A DNA stretch of 57,460 bases from Alphaproteobacteria bacterium (GTDB taxonomy: Bacteria; Pseudomonadota; Alphaproteobacteria; Rhodobacterales; Rhodobacteraceae): assembly GCA_016869875.1 (NCBI GenBank), contig VGDE01000002.1, positions 1 to 57,460 of the forward strand, written 5' to 3'. The position numbers were made by a program, and so were the translations under genes. Positions within the stretch are counted from its first letter, which is position 1; every line of letters starts with the position of its first letter. The notes beneath the pieces are model-generated. The model was not told where the DNA came from. It saw only the letters and a list, made by a program, of their open reading frames with translations, and made no database searches. Below, piece after piece: positions 33,207 to 41,427 of the stretch.

Positions 33207-33779
33207 TCAGTAAGTCACCCATTCAACAGCTGTAGCCCCGGTATAGTCTTGGGTTCTGAGCATAATCCCCCGGAAGCTGCCGTACTCGCCAGAAAAGGTA
33301 TTCCCGGTGTGCTGCAAAAGCGCGTTCTCCACCCAACCGGGCACACTCGCTTGCGAGCGACGGACATACTCGCCCTCCACATTGTAGTAGCCCTTGATGG
33401 CGTTGGAGTAGACCATCCGCCCTCCACTGCTGTTCTCCGAAGTCTTGGACAGTTCCCAGACCTCAATGGCGTCACGATACTGGCGAACCTCCGGGGTAAG
33501 TCCGTCAGCGCCTAGATTGGGAACGGGCACTGACCCGCCCCCTCCCATTGGACAGTTCCAGAGCTGCAACGGCGGCTCAATCGGCCAAGGCGTCACGCGT
33601 CGAATGACCTCAACCTGGGCGGCTGTGCATTCGGCTGAGGGGGGAAACCCACCAGCCATGCACAACAGGATGGCACAGTCGATAGGATAGGATTGAGCGA
33701 CAGAACCTGACGGCGATACAAATCCCACCGACATAGCCAACATCACTCCCAACGTGGTTGGGCTTAAGTTTCGAAGCAT
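33207..33779 (-). CDS. Exported TrbM/KikA-like conjugation-associated protein
   Basis: The 190 residues run from ATG 33779 (GAAGGTGG upstream). A Sec signal (SPTTLGVMLAMSVGFVSPSG, ending before AQSYP) is followed by a short Cys-rich domain: IDCAILLCMAGGFPPSAECT and WPIEPPLQLWNCPMG. The pattern of paired cysteines with CLAGG is like the TrbM/KikA (MpfK) proteins of conjugative systems. The rest is polar with little similarity known to me. The palindrome at 33803-33830 lies just upstream. Confidence 0.55.
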   Translation of the reverse strand: MLRNLSPTTLGVMLAMSVGFVSPSGSVAQSYPIDCAILLCMAGGFPPSAECTAAQVEVIRRVTPWPIEPPLQLWNCPMGGGGSVPVPNLGADGLTPEVRQYRDAIEVWELSKTSENSSGGRMVYSNAIKGYYNVEGEYVRRSQASVPGWVENALLQHTGNTFSGEYGSFRGIMLRTQDYTGATAVEWVTY

Positions 33780-33802
33780 AACCACCTTCAACCGCCCTTA
33801 TC

Positions 33803-33830
33803 CTTATAGTGACACACTCATCACTATAAG
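33803..33830 (-). promoter_or_regulatory. Operator-like palindrome upstream of the TrbM-like gene
   Basis: CTTATAGTGA (33803-33812) and TCACTATAAG (33821-33830) form a perfect 10-bp inverted repeat with an 8-bp spacer. A further TATAGT lies at 33835-33840. It sits 24 bp before the start codon, where a repressor would block initiation. Confidence 0.65.
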
Positions 33831-33889
33831 ATCATATAGTATCCTTTGGGATGGCTTGGCAACGTCTAGGCGATAATTCTTCCAGATGC

Positions 33890-34894
33890 TTACCCGGTCA
33901 GCAGCCGCAGGGTGCGGAGGCCGGTGCGCAGGATGTAAGGCGGTAGCGAAAACGAATAGTGTCCGCAGTTCAGTTCCAGAACGTCAACACTTGCTCCCGC
34001 CTGCCTCAGCTTTGCCAGCAGAGGCTTTGACAGGTGGGGCAACACCACCGTGTCTCTTTTCGCCAGAACGATTTGAAGCTCCAGATCGGGCCGTGCCAAT
34101 TGTCCTATGTGGTTCTCAAGGTTCAGCGGACTCCACGCTCTGTTGAGCTGGGTCACGTCAATATCGCCTTCGAGGCTGGCGCGAATGTGCTTTGTGGCAC
34201 ACCCTGTCCAAACCATGTCAGCGAGACTTCCTGCCGTGAGACACAAGACAGCCTTTTTAACGGCAGGGTCGTTGGCTGCGGCAAGACCGGCGACCCAAGA
34301 TCCGAGGCTCATGCCCAAGACTGAAATCTGCTCATAACCTTGGTGTTGCAGCACGCGTATCAGCTTGCGTCCATCCAGAACCGCTTGCCGGACTGACTGA
34401 AGGGTCCGGCCCAGGTTCGCGCTGAGCATGTAGTCCGCATATCGAGACGCCGGACGACTGCGCTCAAAGTGATAAGGCATGGCGATCTCGACCACCGTTA
34501 TGCCGCGCCTTGAGAAGAATTTTGCGATCTGACCATATCGCGCGCTTGCGTTCCAATGATGGAAAACAATCAGCGCCTGATGAGTTGAACGGCTCTCCGT
34601 CACCTTTGCTCTGACAAGGTTGTTTTCCGCAGTGTCCGTCAAGACACCCGACGGAAACTCGATCCACCCATTCTGCCACTCAAAGTTCAGATCAGACCCT
34701 GTGGGTTCATCGAAGAATGCGCTGTCAGCCGTCGCCAATTCGGCAAGATCGCAAAAATCATCAATGCCTATGTCTTCCTTTTCCAAGGAGGGGAACGCGA
34801 GCTGCGCATCCAGAACAAACGCGGCTTTTTCCTTCACCGCATTTCCGCGCTGTGCCCGCCGATCGTCCCAACGATCAAGCCAGTTATGATACAA
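33890..34894 (-). CDS. rcgR: Alpha/beta hydrolase, RcgR-like putative lactone hydrolase
   Basis: The 334 residues begin at a TTG (34894) with GGGGAGG upstream, overlapping the rcgA-like stop. The hydrolase triad is visible: nucleophile elbow GMSLGSWVAGLAA (Ser), Asp in VLAKRDTVVLPHL and His in ELNCGHYSF. An ABHD18-type long N-terminal region precedes it. A hydrolase paired with an HTH-membrane protein next to T4SS genes is the layout I recall for RcgR/RcgA, thought to act in control of conjugation, perhaps by quorum lactone turnover. The name is tentative; the fold is not. Confidence 0.65.
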   Translation of the reverse strand: MYHNWLDRWDDRRAQRGNAVKEKAAFVLDAQLAFPSLEKEDIGIDDFCDLAELATADSAFFDEPTGSDLNFEWQNGWIEFPSGVLTDTAENNLVRAKVTESRSTHQALIVFHHWNASARYGQIAKFFSRRGITVVEIAMPYHFERSRPASRYADYMLSANLGRTLQSVRQAVLDGRKLIRVLQHQGYEQISVLGMSLGSWVAGLAAANDPAVKKAVLCLTAGSLADMVWTGCATKHIRASLEGDIDVTQLNRAWSPLNLENHIGQLARPDLELQIVLAKRDTVVLPHLSKPLLAKLRQAGASVDVLELNCGHYSFSLPPYILRTGLRTLRLLTG

Positions 34895-36512
34895 TGATGC
34901 CCTCCCCTTCGCTTTTCGGTCGGGACCCTAGCCACGGATCAAGAAGCCCGTAAATGGCAACAAGGACCGAAAGACCCAGCAGGATCGAAAAGCCGTTGAA
35001 GGCCTCTATCGACAGATAACCGCCGACCAAAAGCACGACGGCCGCCGCCATTTTCAGACGATCTGCACCAACTTCAGAATTGACGCTTAACCGGGTAAAG
35101 GCACAGGTGAAGGTGAAGCAAGTCACCAGTACAATGAGAAGGCTCGTATATTGCGTCGGGGCAGCAAGATCCTGCCAACCGATCCCATGATCCTGCCCAA
35201 TCAGAACCGACCAGAAATCCTGAGTCAGCCAGTCCAAGATATTTGCACTGTTCGTGACGAGGAAGATGGCCTGGAGCTTCATGCAGATCGCAATAAGAAC
35301 ACCTGAAAGAGTGCATCTAAAAATGCTTCGCAAGACCCTTTCGCCAACGGTCTTGGCAACATCGGGAAAACGTTCGTCAAGCACGCTGATCGACCGTCTC
35401 TTGATATCCCTGTAGTCATAAGCCAGGGTGTAAAGCAGGATAAGCCCGACAAAGAAAAGGTAGAAGCACAGGCACATATAGAGATAGGCAAGCCCTGTGA
35501 ACGTGACCTCTGCCCCTATGGAAATGACTTCAGGCCGTAGGATGCCGACAGACCCCCAATCGACGGCATAATCGCCACCCCCTTCCAACAAGGGGATCAA
35601 GCGAACGCTGATCCACTGGAAAAGACCGGCAAACCCCACACAAACAAGAAAAACTGCCCAGTAGGTAAAGGGCGAAGCCTCAACTTTCTTCATCCATCCC
35701 TCATCGCCCACTGCGCCGCCACTCGCTGCAACGAGCTGCGCCCGACCCTCCTTCTTCCAGTAGTCCAGGACCTCTCTGGAGAAGCCAAGGAAAAGGGGCA
35801 TGAAGATCATGAACAAAAGGGTCCAGTTCGGTGCCCACAGAAACCCGACCTGCCTGAGAACACCCGCATCTTCAGCGTAGGTGATGCTGTGAACGCCCAG
35901 GAAGACGGACATGAATCCAAGCGCAACGGCGCCCGCGAAGACTGATGCGGGCAGGTCCAGAAGTGATCCCCCGCCAAAGATCGCCTCGGATTGTCGAGCA
36001 AGGCTGAAGCCTTTGACAGGTTGTGTTTCAGGCTGCCAATCGTCTGCTGCCTCCGTGACAGTCGCGTCGCCCACAGGGACCGCCGCTTGTTCACCATTGT
36101 CTGTGTCCTGACCACCGCTGACTGACGGCTTTCGCCGCTTCCGCCTTTGGGCAACCAGTCGCGCCTGAGAGGCACTCAGTTCCGCTTGCCACGCGCTTGT
36201 AGCCTCGGGGTCGCCGCATCCAAAAATCCGTGCGAGCCACCTGATATTCTCGGCGCTGATGCCCTTGTCGTTGTCCTGAAACCATAGCTGGACCGTGCGC
36301 AGTTCGATCCCGGCGCGGTTGGCGTCGATCTGCGAGATCGCCTCCGCAAGAAGATCCGGCGTCCATGGACCTTGCGGAAACCCGTTTTCGTCTACAGGGC
36401 GTCCGGCACCAGAAGCGGCAAGATGTTTGAACAGCGCCTTGAAATCTTTGCCGTCACCCCTAGGGGGAACAAAATATTTTTTTCTGTTTTCCAACGTGTT
36501 ACCAGACTTCAT
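34884..36512 (-). CDS. rcgA: RcgA-like multi-pass membrane protein with N-terminal HTH
   Basis: The 542 residues run from ATG 36512; an in-frame ATG at 36572 is possible, neither has a strong ribosome site. The N-terminus is soluble and reads like a helix-turn-helix (LAEAISQIDANRAGIELRTV, then ENIRWLARIFGCGDPEAT), followed by a linker and about eight transmembrane helices (SVFAGAVALGFMSVFLGVHS, SLLIVLVTCFTFTCAFTRL, and others). RcgA is described as a putative transporter in alphaproteobacterial conjugative elements. It overlaps the rcgR-like gene. A repressor-like head on a membrane body suggests sensing at the membrane (inference). Confidence 0.6.
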   Translation of the reverse strand: MKSGNTLENRKKYFVPPRGDGKDFKALFKHLAASGAGRPVDENGFPQGPWTPDLLAEAISQIDANRAGIELRTVQLWFQDNDKGISAENIRWLARIFGCGDPEATSAWQAELSASQARLVAQRRKRRKPSVSGGQDTDNGEQAAVPVGDATVTEAADDWQPETQPVKGFSLARQSEAIFGGGSLLDLPASVFAGAVALGFMSVFLGVHSITYAEDAGVLRQVGFLWAPNWTLLFMIFMPLFLGFSREVLDYWKKEGRAQLVAASGGAVGDEGWMKKVEASPFTYWAVFLVCVGFAGLFQWISVRLIPLLEGGGDYAVDWGSVGILRPEVISIGAEVTFTGLAYLYMCLCFYLFFVGLILLYTLAYDYRDIKRRSISVLDERFPDVAKTVGERVLRSIFRCTLSGVLIAICMKLQAIFLVTNSANILDWLTQDFWSVLIGQDHGIGWQDLAAPTQYTSLLIVLVTCFTFTCAFTRLSVNSEVGADRLKMAAAVVLLVGGYLSIEAFNGFSILLGLSVLVAIYGLLDPWLGSRPKSEGEGIIVS

Positions 36513-36648
36513 TTCGTTCTGTTTCACTTGGCTTCGTCTTATGCCGTGATCGGGGCGGGGACCAGACGTCATTAACCACTCGTTAACAAATCGCTGGACA
36601 AGGGAACGCGCTGCGTTGCCGCACAGCCACGCCCGTGAGGACAAGAAT

Positions 36649-36846
36649 ATGGGTAAACACTCTGGCAAAATCATGTTTGCCGAAAACGATGTGACCGAAG
36701 TGATGACCGAACGAGAAGCACACCCCGTCAAACGTGTCCTCGATGCCAATTCCCGGGAAGTCGTTGGATGGCTTTACAAGTGGAACACTGGAAGCCTCGC
36801 CGTGATGTGGAAGGGTGAAAGGCGCGAAAACGTCATCTACGAGTGA
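36649..36846 (+). CDS. 65-aa hypothetical protein
   Basis: The frame MGKHSGKIMFAENDVTEVMT continues with VKRVLDANSREVVGWLYKWN and ends KGERRENVIYE. GTGAGGA lies before the ATG. Beta-strand-like, with a WLYKWNTGS turn. It is divergent from the rcgA-like gene and transcribed toward the virB operon. No family was recognised. Confidence 0.6.
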   Translation: MGKHSGKIMFAENDVTEVMTEREAHPVKRVLDANSREVVGWLYKWNTGSLAVMWKGERRENVIYE

Positions 36847-37166
36847 GAAACAGAGTGATCTCAATCGTGTGAGGGTGGCGCGAGCGGCCCTCCTTCATGC
36901 CGTTTGTCGCGAGCGGTTCGTTTAGACCTGGCTGGGCGGCGCAGGATTGGCGGTCAACGTCAGCCTGCATGCCGCCCTTTTGCTTGCCAGCACACTCAGC
37001 ATCTCCCAAAACAGCTTTGATTTCAGGGTTCCGCGTCATAGTGATGACACGGCTACCGGAAATCTCCGGTCGGTAATCTTATAGGGTTGCTGTTAAAATT
37101 ATAATGTCGTAGGACTTGGTTACCTGAGAAGGGTGCCGGGGTCCTACCAGTTGGAGGACCACAGGC
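36847..37166. other. 320-bp leader region of the virB operon
   Basis: No supported gene; a minus-strand frame of 68 codons (36833-37039) has no family resemblance. The last 110 bp hold the palindrome and -10 described at 37055-37105. Confidence 0.5.
37055..37105 (+). promoter_or_regulatory. Promoter and palindrome upstream of the virB operon
   Basis: ACCGGA (37055-37060) and TCCGGT (37065-37070) form a perfect palindrome; CTTATA (37077-37082) lies 17 bp before a consensus -10 TATAAT (37100-37105). This is a plausible regulated start for the 37167 gene and the virB operon. Confidence 0.5.
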
Positions 37167-37535
37167 GTGGAAATAGAACTCGATAAAGAAACGCCGAATG
37201 TGGTTACAGAACCTAAATTCCGACAGCTTGTTGCCAGCGGATATTCCGCTGAAGTCGTGTGCAAGGCTGAGGCATACCGCAAAGCGTCTGTCTGGTACGG
37301 CGAGTGGATCATTCGCGTCGTCAATTCAGAAGGGACGTTTGATAAGATACTCGTCACGACGCCGCGCCGCGTTGATGACATTAATGAAATCAATGTCAGG
37401 GTCTTCAAGACAGTCAACGGCCTTACCTCCTTCATGCACGAAGCTGGCTTCAGGCACGTGGATGTTCCCCTGTTCGATGACGAACGAACGGTGCATTCCA
37501 TTCACAAGAAGCCAGCGGATAAAAACAAGAGCTAG
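37167..37535 (+). CDS. 122-aa hypothetical protein at the head of the virB operon
   Basis: It starts with GTG at 37167, preceded by TTGGAGGA, a strong ribosome site. It has an alpha-beta look (NVVTEPKFRQLVASGYSAEV, WYGEWIIRVVNSEGTFDKIL) with no signal peptide and ends in a basic tail (KKPADKNKS). No family was recognised. It is the first gene after the 37055-37105 promoter and may be a regulator or accessory factor for transfer. Confidence 0.65.
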   Translation: MEIELDKETPNVVTEPKFRQLVASGYSAEVVCKAEAYRKASVWYGEWIIRVVNSEGTFDKILVTTPRRVDDINEINVRVFKTVNGLTSFMHEAGFRHVDVPLFDDERTVHSIHKKPADKNKS

Positions 37536-37563
37536 GACTTCACTATTCTCTTTTACTCCGGCA

Positions 37564-38244
37564 ATGGCTGGCTGCCTGATTGGGCTTCTTTCGCTTAACC
37601 CAGGCCATTCCTTTGCAAATGGCATGGTTCTCGTGCCGGGGTCCGATGGAACCTTTCAATACAGAGAGCAAAGCAACGGCTTTGCCCGTCATTTCGGATC
37701 AGGCGGGCAGCCGATAATTCCAGAGGCTGAACGCTCAGCCTCCCCTTCCCAAAACTCCATGTCGTTTCTTGCAGAACCGGAAAGCGGTTTTGTCGCGCCG
37801 CGTGCAGTTTCCGGAAGGGAAGACATCCTCAACGCCATTGACCAGACGGCCATGCGCTATGGCGGTCATGCTGCTTTGCGCAAAGCCGGAATGTCGGTCA
37901 TGGAATGGCGGCATTTCTACCGCGCCAATATCGAGATCGAAAGCGCGTATAACCCGCAGGCGAAAAGCCATGTCGGGGCCATCGGCCTCGGTCAGCTTAT
38001 GCCCGCGACGGCTGCCACGCTCGGCGTGAACCCCCATGACATGCACCAGAACCTCGACGGTTCTGCCCGCTACCTGCTTCTTCTTCTCGACCGCTTCGGG
38101 TCGAAGGAGCTGGCACTGGCTGGCTACAACGCCGGTCCCGAAGCGGTTTCGCGCCACGGAGGCATCCCGCCCTACCGCGAAACCATTGGTCACGTCCGCA
38201 AGGTGATGGCCGTTTTTTCCCGACTGAACGGAGACACACTATGA
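37564..38244 (+). CDS. virB1: VirB1-like lytic transglycosylase (first)
   Basis: The protein is about 226 residues from ATG 37564; the true start is uncertain because an in-frame ATG at 37477 within the previous gene would lengthen the N-terminus. It has a hydrophobic export segment (CLIGLLSLNPGHSFA) and an SLT domain: FYRANIEIESAYNPQAKSHV with the catalytic Glu, GAIGLGQLMPATAATLGV and LALAGYNAGPEAVSRHGG. It opens peptidoglycan for the VirB channel. The stop overlaps the virB2 start. Confidence 0.88.
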   Translation: MAGCLIGLLSLNPGHSFANGMVLVPGSDGTFQYREQSNGFARHFGSGGQPIIPEAERSASPSQNSMSFLAEPESGFVAPRAVSGREDILNAIDQTAMRYGGHAALRKAGMSVMEWRHFYRANIEIESAYNPQAKSHVGAIGLGQLMPATAATLGVNPHDMHQNLDGSARYLLLLLDRFGSKELALAGYNAGPEAVSRHGGIPPYRETIGHVRKVMAVFSRLNGDTL

Positions 38245-38558
38245 CCAAATCCCTGCCGCTTTCGGCTTCATCCATGATGCTCGCGGCGTTGCTGGCGTTC
38301 GGGCTTTTCATGCTGATGACCTCGCCCGCCCTGGCTCAAGGGCAGATCGACCTCAACCCGATCACCAACATCCTGACGGGCATCGCCACCACCCTGACCG
38401 GCCCGCTCGGGCGGGCCATGGCAACGCTTGCCGTGATCGGCATCGGTGTCGCGTGGCTCATGGGCTATGTCGATTTCCGCACGGTTGTTTATGTCGTGGC
38501 AGGCATCGCCATCGTGGCCGGCGCCAGCGTCATCGTCAACTCGATGTGGGGCGCATAA
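38241..38558 (+). CDS. virB2: VirB2 T-pilus subunit
   Basis: The 105 residues have a long signal ending in ALAQG, then two hydrophobic helices (ITNILTGIATTLTGPLGRAM and ATLAVIGIGVAWLMGYVDFR; FRTVVYVVAGIAIVAGASVI), the TrbC/VirB2 pilin layout. The pilin inserts in the inner membrane and is assembled into the conjugative pilus. It overlaps virB1 by 4 bp, and virB3 starts 6 bp after its stop. Confidence 0.92.
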   Translation: MTKSLPLSASSMMLAALLAFGLFMLMTSPALAQGQIDLNPITNILTGIATTLTGPLGRAMATLAVIGIGVAWLMGYVDFRTVVYVVAGIAIVAGASVIVNSMWGA

Positions 38559-38563
38559 TCGCC

Positions 38564-38842
38564 ATGCTCAGACGGTCCACGCTCTTTCTCGGCCTCATCC
38601 GCCCGCCTCGCCTCATGGGCCTGCCGATGTTTTATGCCGTGATCTGGATGATGGGGTCCGTCCTGGCTTTTGTGTGGGTCCAGAGCTTCTGGACCCTCCC
38701 ATTCATCATCTTTGCATACCCGGCTTTTTGGCTCGCCGCAGAATGGGACCCGCATTTCTTCGATGTGGTCACGGTCGTGAGCAAAAGAACCCGCCGCACC
38801 AGGAACCGCGATCAATGGGGCGCTGACTCTTATGAACCATAA
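38564..38842 (+). CDS. virB3: VirB3 inner-membrane T4SS protein
   Basis: The 92 residues have a short N-terminus, two membrane segments (MFYAVIWMMGSVLAFVWVQ, WTLPFIIFAYPAFWLAA) and a basic cytoplasmic tail (VVSKRTRRTRNRDQWG). It works with VirB4 in pilus assembly. It overlaps virB4 by 11 bp. Confidence 0.9.
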   Translation: MLRRSTLFLGLIRPPRLMGLPMFYAVIWMMGSVLAFVWVQSFWTLPFIIFAYPAFWLAAEWDPHFFDVVTVVSKRTRRTRNRDQWGADSYEP

Positions 38843-41210
38843 TCCTCGCATCGGCCCTGCCGCTCTTGAAATTCTGCCCGCTTGGGCACGGCGCGAACAA
38901 TCCGTGGCCTCCATGCTGCCTTATGTGTCGTTGGTCGATGACCTGACCGTTCGGACCAGGGGCAATGAACTTCTCCAGTGCATCCGCGTCAGCGGGTTGA
39001 ACAGCCTGACCACGGCTGACGCGGTGCTGGACCGGATGAAAGACACCTTCGCCAGCATCATCGCCCAAACCGGCGACAAGTTTGCCTATACCGTCCACAA
39101 GGTGTCTCGCCGGATCGACACGGCCCTGCCGGCCATCAGCGAAGGCACGCTCGCGGCCCAGATCGACCGCCGCTGGCAGTCGCACATGGCGCGCACGAAC
39201 CTGCGCGAACACACCATCACGATCACCGTCATCAAGCGTCCTGATGTGCTGGCAAAGATCCCGCTGTCCCGGCGCAAGTCGCAGGAACTGCTTGCCCGCC
39301 AGATCGACGGTCAGGTGAGCCAGCTGCATGAGGTTGTCGAATTTCTCTGCTCGGCGCTCTCGAAGATGAACCCGCAGGTGCTGACGGCATCGAGCGGTGA
39401 TCTTCTGGGCTTTCTCGAAAGCATCAACACGGGCATCGAGGTTCCGACCTTTCACACGACGCTGGACCGCACGATTGCGGAAACCGTCTCCAACACGCGC
39501 GTCACCTTCAAGGGCGACAAGATTTACCTGACGGGCGGCAGCCTGCCGGATCGGGTCGGCATGATCTACTCGATCAAGGAATACCCGCGCGACTCCTTCG
39601 TGACCATGTTCGATGAACTGGACCTGCCCGTTGATATGGTCGTGTCCAACTACTTCGTGCCCATCAACAACGGCATCATGGAAGAGCGGATTGCCCGTGA
39701 GCTGCGCCGCCGCGCTGCGATCAACGACAAGGCCGGAAACCTGATCGCGGCCTTGGGCGAGGCGCAGAACCGGCTGGCCTCGGGTGAAGTGACATTCGGT
39801 CATCACCAGATGGCCGTGGCGATCTATGCCGACAGCGAGGAAGAGCTTGGCAAGATCAGTTCGATGATCCGTCAGGTGGCGGTGTCGGCGGGCGTCAAGA
39901 TGGTGTCGCAAGCCTATACCTCGCGCACGGTCTACTTCGGGCAGCATCCGTGCAACCGTGCGTTCCGCATCCGTGAAGGCGCGATCACCAGCGAGCAGTT
40001 TGCCGACATGGCCGCGCTGCATCGTGCCGCCATGGGCAAGAGCGGCGAGAACGTGCCTTGGGCCACGCCGATCACATGGTTTCCGACGATCTCCCGCAGC
40101 GGTTACCGCTTCAGCTTCCATGAAGAAGGTGATCCCGCGAAAGAGCCAAGCAACGGCCACACGCTTGTTCTGGGCCGGATGGGGTCGGGCAAGTCGGTGC
40201 AGGCCGCGTTTCTGGCCGCCCAAGCGCAGCGCGTGGGCGCACGGGTTTTTGTCTTCGACTATCGCCGGGGGATGGAAATGGCCGTCCGCGCGCTTGGCGG
40301 GCGGTATTCCGAACTGAAGGCGGGCGAGCGCACCGGTCTCAACCCGCTGTGGGTGGAAACGGACACCGCCGGCCAGGAATGGCTGAGCGACTGGCTCATT
40401 CACCTGATGGAAAGCGGCCACAGCCAGCTGCACCCCGAACAATCGCAGGCCATCAAGAACGCCGTGCGCCAGAACGCGGAAGCCAGAAACCCGAACCTGC
40501 GGACCTGGACGCAGTTTGCGCAACTGGTCGGGGCCACCCATGACGGCGGCACACTGGCCGACCGGCTGAACGAATGGACGGAAGGACACCGCTTCGGCTG
40601 GATCTTCGGGCGCGAGGTCGAGGACAATTTCTCGCTCGACGGCCAGTTTGTCGGCTTCGACCTGACCGACATTCTGGACAGCGAAAATCCGAGGGCCCGC
40701 ATGGCGGTCCTGTCCTACATCTTCCGCCGCATTGAACGGAAGATCGAGGACAAGCGCCCGACCATCATCATCATTGATGAAGCCTGGAAGGCGCTGGACA
40801 ACAGCTACTTCGCGGGCCGGATCGAGAACTGGCTGGTGACGGCGCGCAAACAGAACACGGTCGTCGTGATGATGACGCAGTTTGCCCACCAGCTGAACGC
40901 CACGGCCCACGGGCGCACCCTTCTGCAAGCCCTGCCAACCAAGATGCTGCTCCCAAACAAGGAAGCCGGTGAAGAGGATTATGCGGGGCTCGGTCTGAAC
41001 CCGAAGGAACTGGACATTCTCGTGGGCGTGAACCCCGGCTCGCGCCTGGCCTTGGTGCGATCCGATGACGGCTCGCATGTGATCGACACCGATCTGTCGG
41101 CTCTTGGACCGCTCCTGACCATCCTTGGCGGCATGAAGGCCGGTGAGGCGCTGGTGGGCACGGATTACCGGACCCGGCCCGATTTCTGGAAAGGATTTGC
41201 CGATGCGTAA
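38832..41210 (+). CDS. virB4: VirB4 ATPase of the conjugative T4SS
   Basis: The 792 residues fit VirB4 (CagE/TrbE). The N-terminal half is the VirB3-binding part; the C-terminal half is a RecA-like ATPase with Walker A GRMGSGKSVQ, Walker B IIIIDEAWKAL and a RAD-type end (KMLLPNKEAGEEDYAGLG). It powers pilus and substrate handling at the cytoplasmic face. It is the largest gene of the operon. The long frame on the opposite strand (38769-41321) is a composition artefact. Confidence 0.95.
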   Translation: MNHNPRIGPAALEILPAWARREQSVASMLPYVSLVDDLTVRTRGNELLQCIRVSGLNSLTTADAVLDRMKDTFASIIAQTGDKFAYTVHKVSRRIDTALPAISEGTLAAQIDRRWQSHMARTNLREHTITITVIKRPDVLAKIPLSRRKSQELLARQIDGQVSQLHEVVEFLCSALSKMNPQVLTASSGDLLGFLESINTGIEVPTFHTTLDRTIAETVSNTRVTFKGDKIYLTGGSLPDRVGMIYSIKEYPRDSFVTMFDELDLPVDMVVSNYFVPINNGIMEERIARELRRRAAINDKAGNLIAALGEAQNRLASGEVTFGHHQMAVAIYADSEEELGKISSMIRQVAVSAGVKMVSQAYTSRTVYFGQHPCNRAFRIREGAITSEQFADMAALHRAAMGKSGENVPWATPITWFPTISRSGYRFSFHEEGDPAKEPSNGHTLVLGRMGSGKSVQAAFLAAQAQRVGARVFVFDYRRGMEMAVRALGGRYSELKAGERTGLNPLWVETDTAGQEWLSDWLIHLMESGHSQLHPEQSQAIKNAVRQNAEARNPNLRTWTQFAQLVGATHDGGTLADRLNEWTEGHRFGWIFGREVEDNFSLDGQFVGFDLTDILDSENPRARMAVLSYIFRRIERKIEDKRPTIIIIDEAWKALDNSYFAGRIENWLVTARKQNTVVVMMTQFAHQLNATAHGRTLLQALPTKMLLPNKEAGEEDYAGLGLNPKELDILVGVNPGSRLALVRSDDGSHVIDTDLSALGPLLTILGGMKAGEALVGTDYRTRPDFWKGFADA

Positions 41211-41427
41211 GCATGTTCTCTGCGCCCTGATAACGTCTCTCGCCCTGTCCGCCTGTGCCGGGACGCAATCACAGCCGCTCGACAGCCAATGCTTCAGCGC
41301 ACGCGGCGATCTGACCTGCAATCTCCGCCCCTTGCCGGAACTTTGGGGTGAAGCCCGTCAGGATGCCGTGCGCAAGGTCGGGGTGTATGAGGGTGCAGTC
41401 GAGGACGGGCCGTATGAGCAACGGTGA
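41203..41427 (+). CDS. Small lipoprotein in the virB operon (VirB7-like position)
   Basis: The 74 residues from ATG 41203 have a lipoprotein signal (RKHVLCALITSLALSAC, the Cys being the lipid site) and then AGTQSQPLDSQ, CFSARGDLTCN and LPELWGEARQDAV. It overlaps virB4 and the next gene. VirB7 is a small outer-membrane lipoprotein that holds VirB9; no other candidate for VirB7 is present, so this is the likely stand-in. Entry exclusion is the other possible role. Confidence 0.7.
   Translation: MRKHVLCALITSLALSACAGTQSQPLDSQCFSARGDLTCNLRPLPELWGEARQDAVRKVGVYEGAVEDGPYEQR

Noticed and set aside
36833-37039. 68-codon minus-strand frame before the virB operon
   Set aside because: It overlaps the end of the 65-aa gene, has no ribosome site, and covers a promoter region.
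38769-41321. 850-codon open frame on the minus strand opposite virB4
   Set aside because: It is fully antisense to a well-supported VirB4 gene; GC-rich codon use often leaves the opposite strand open. No motif or start site supports it.
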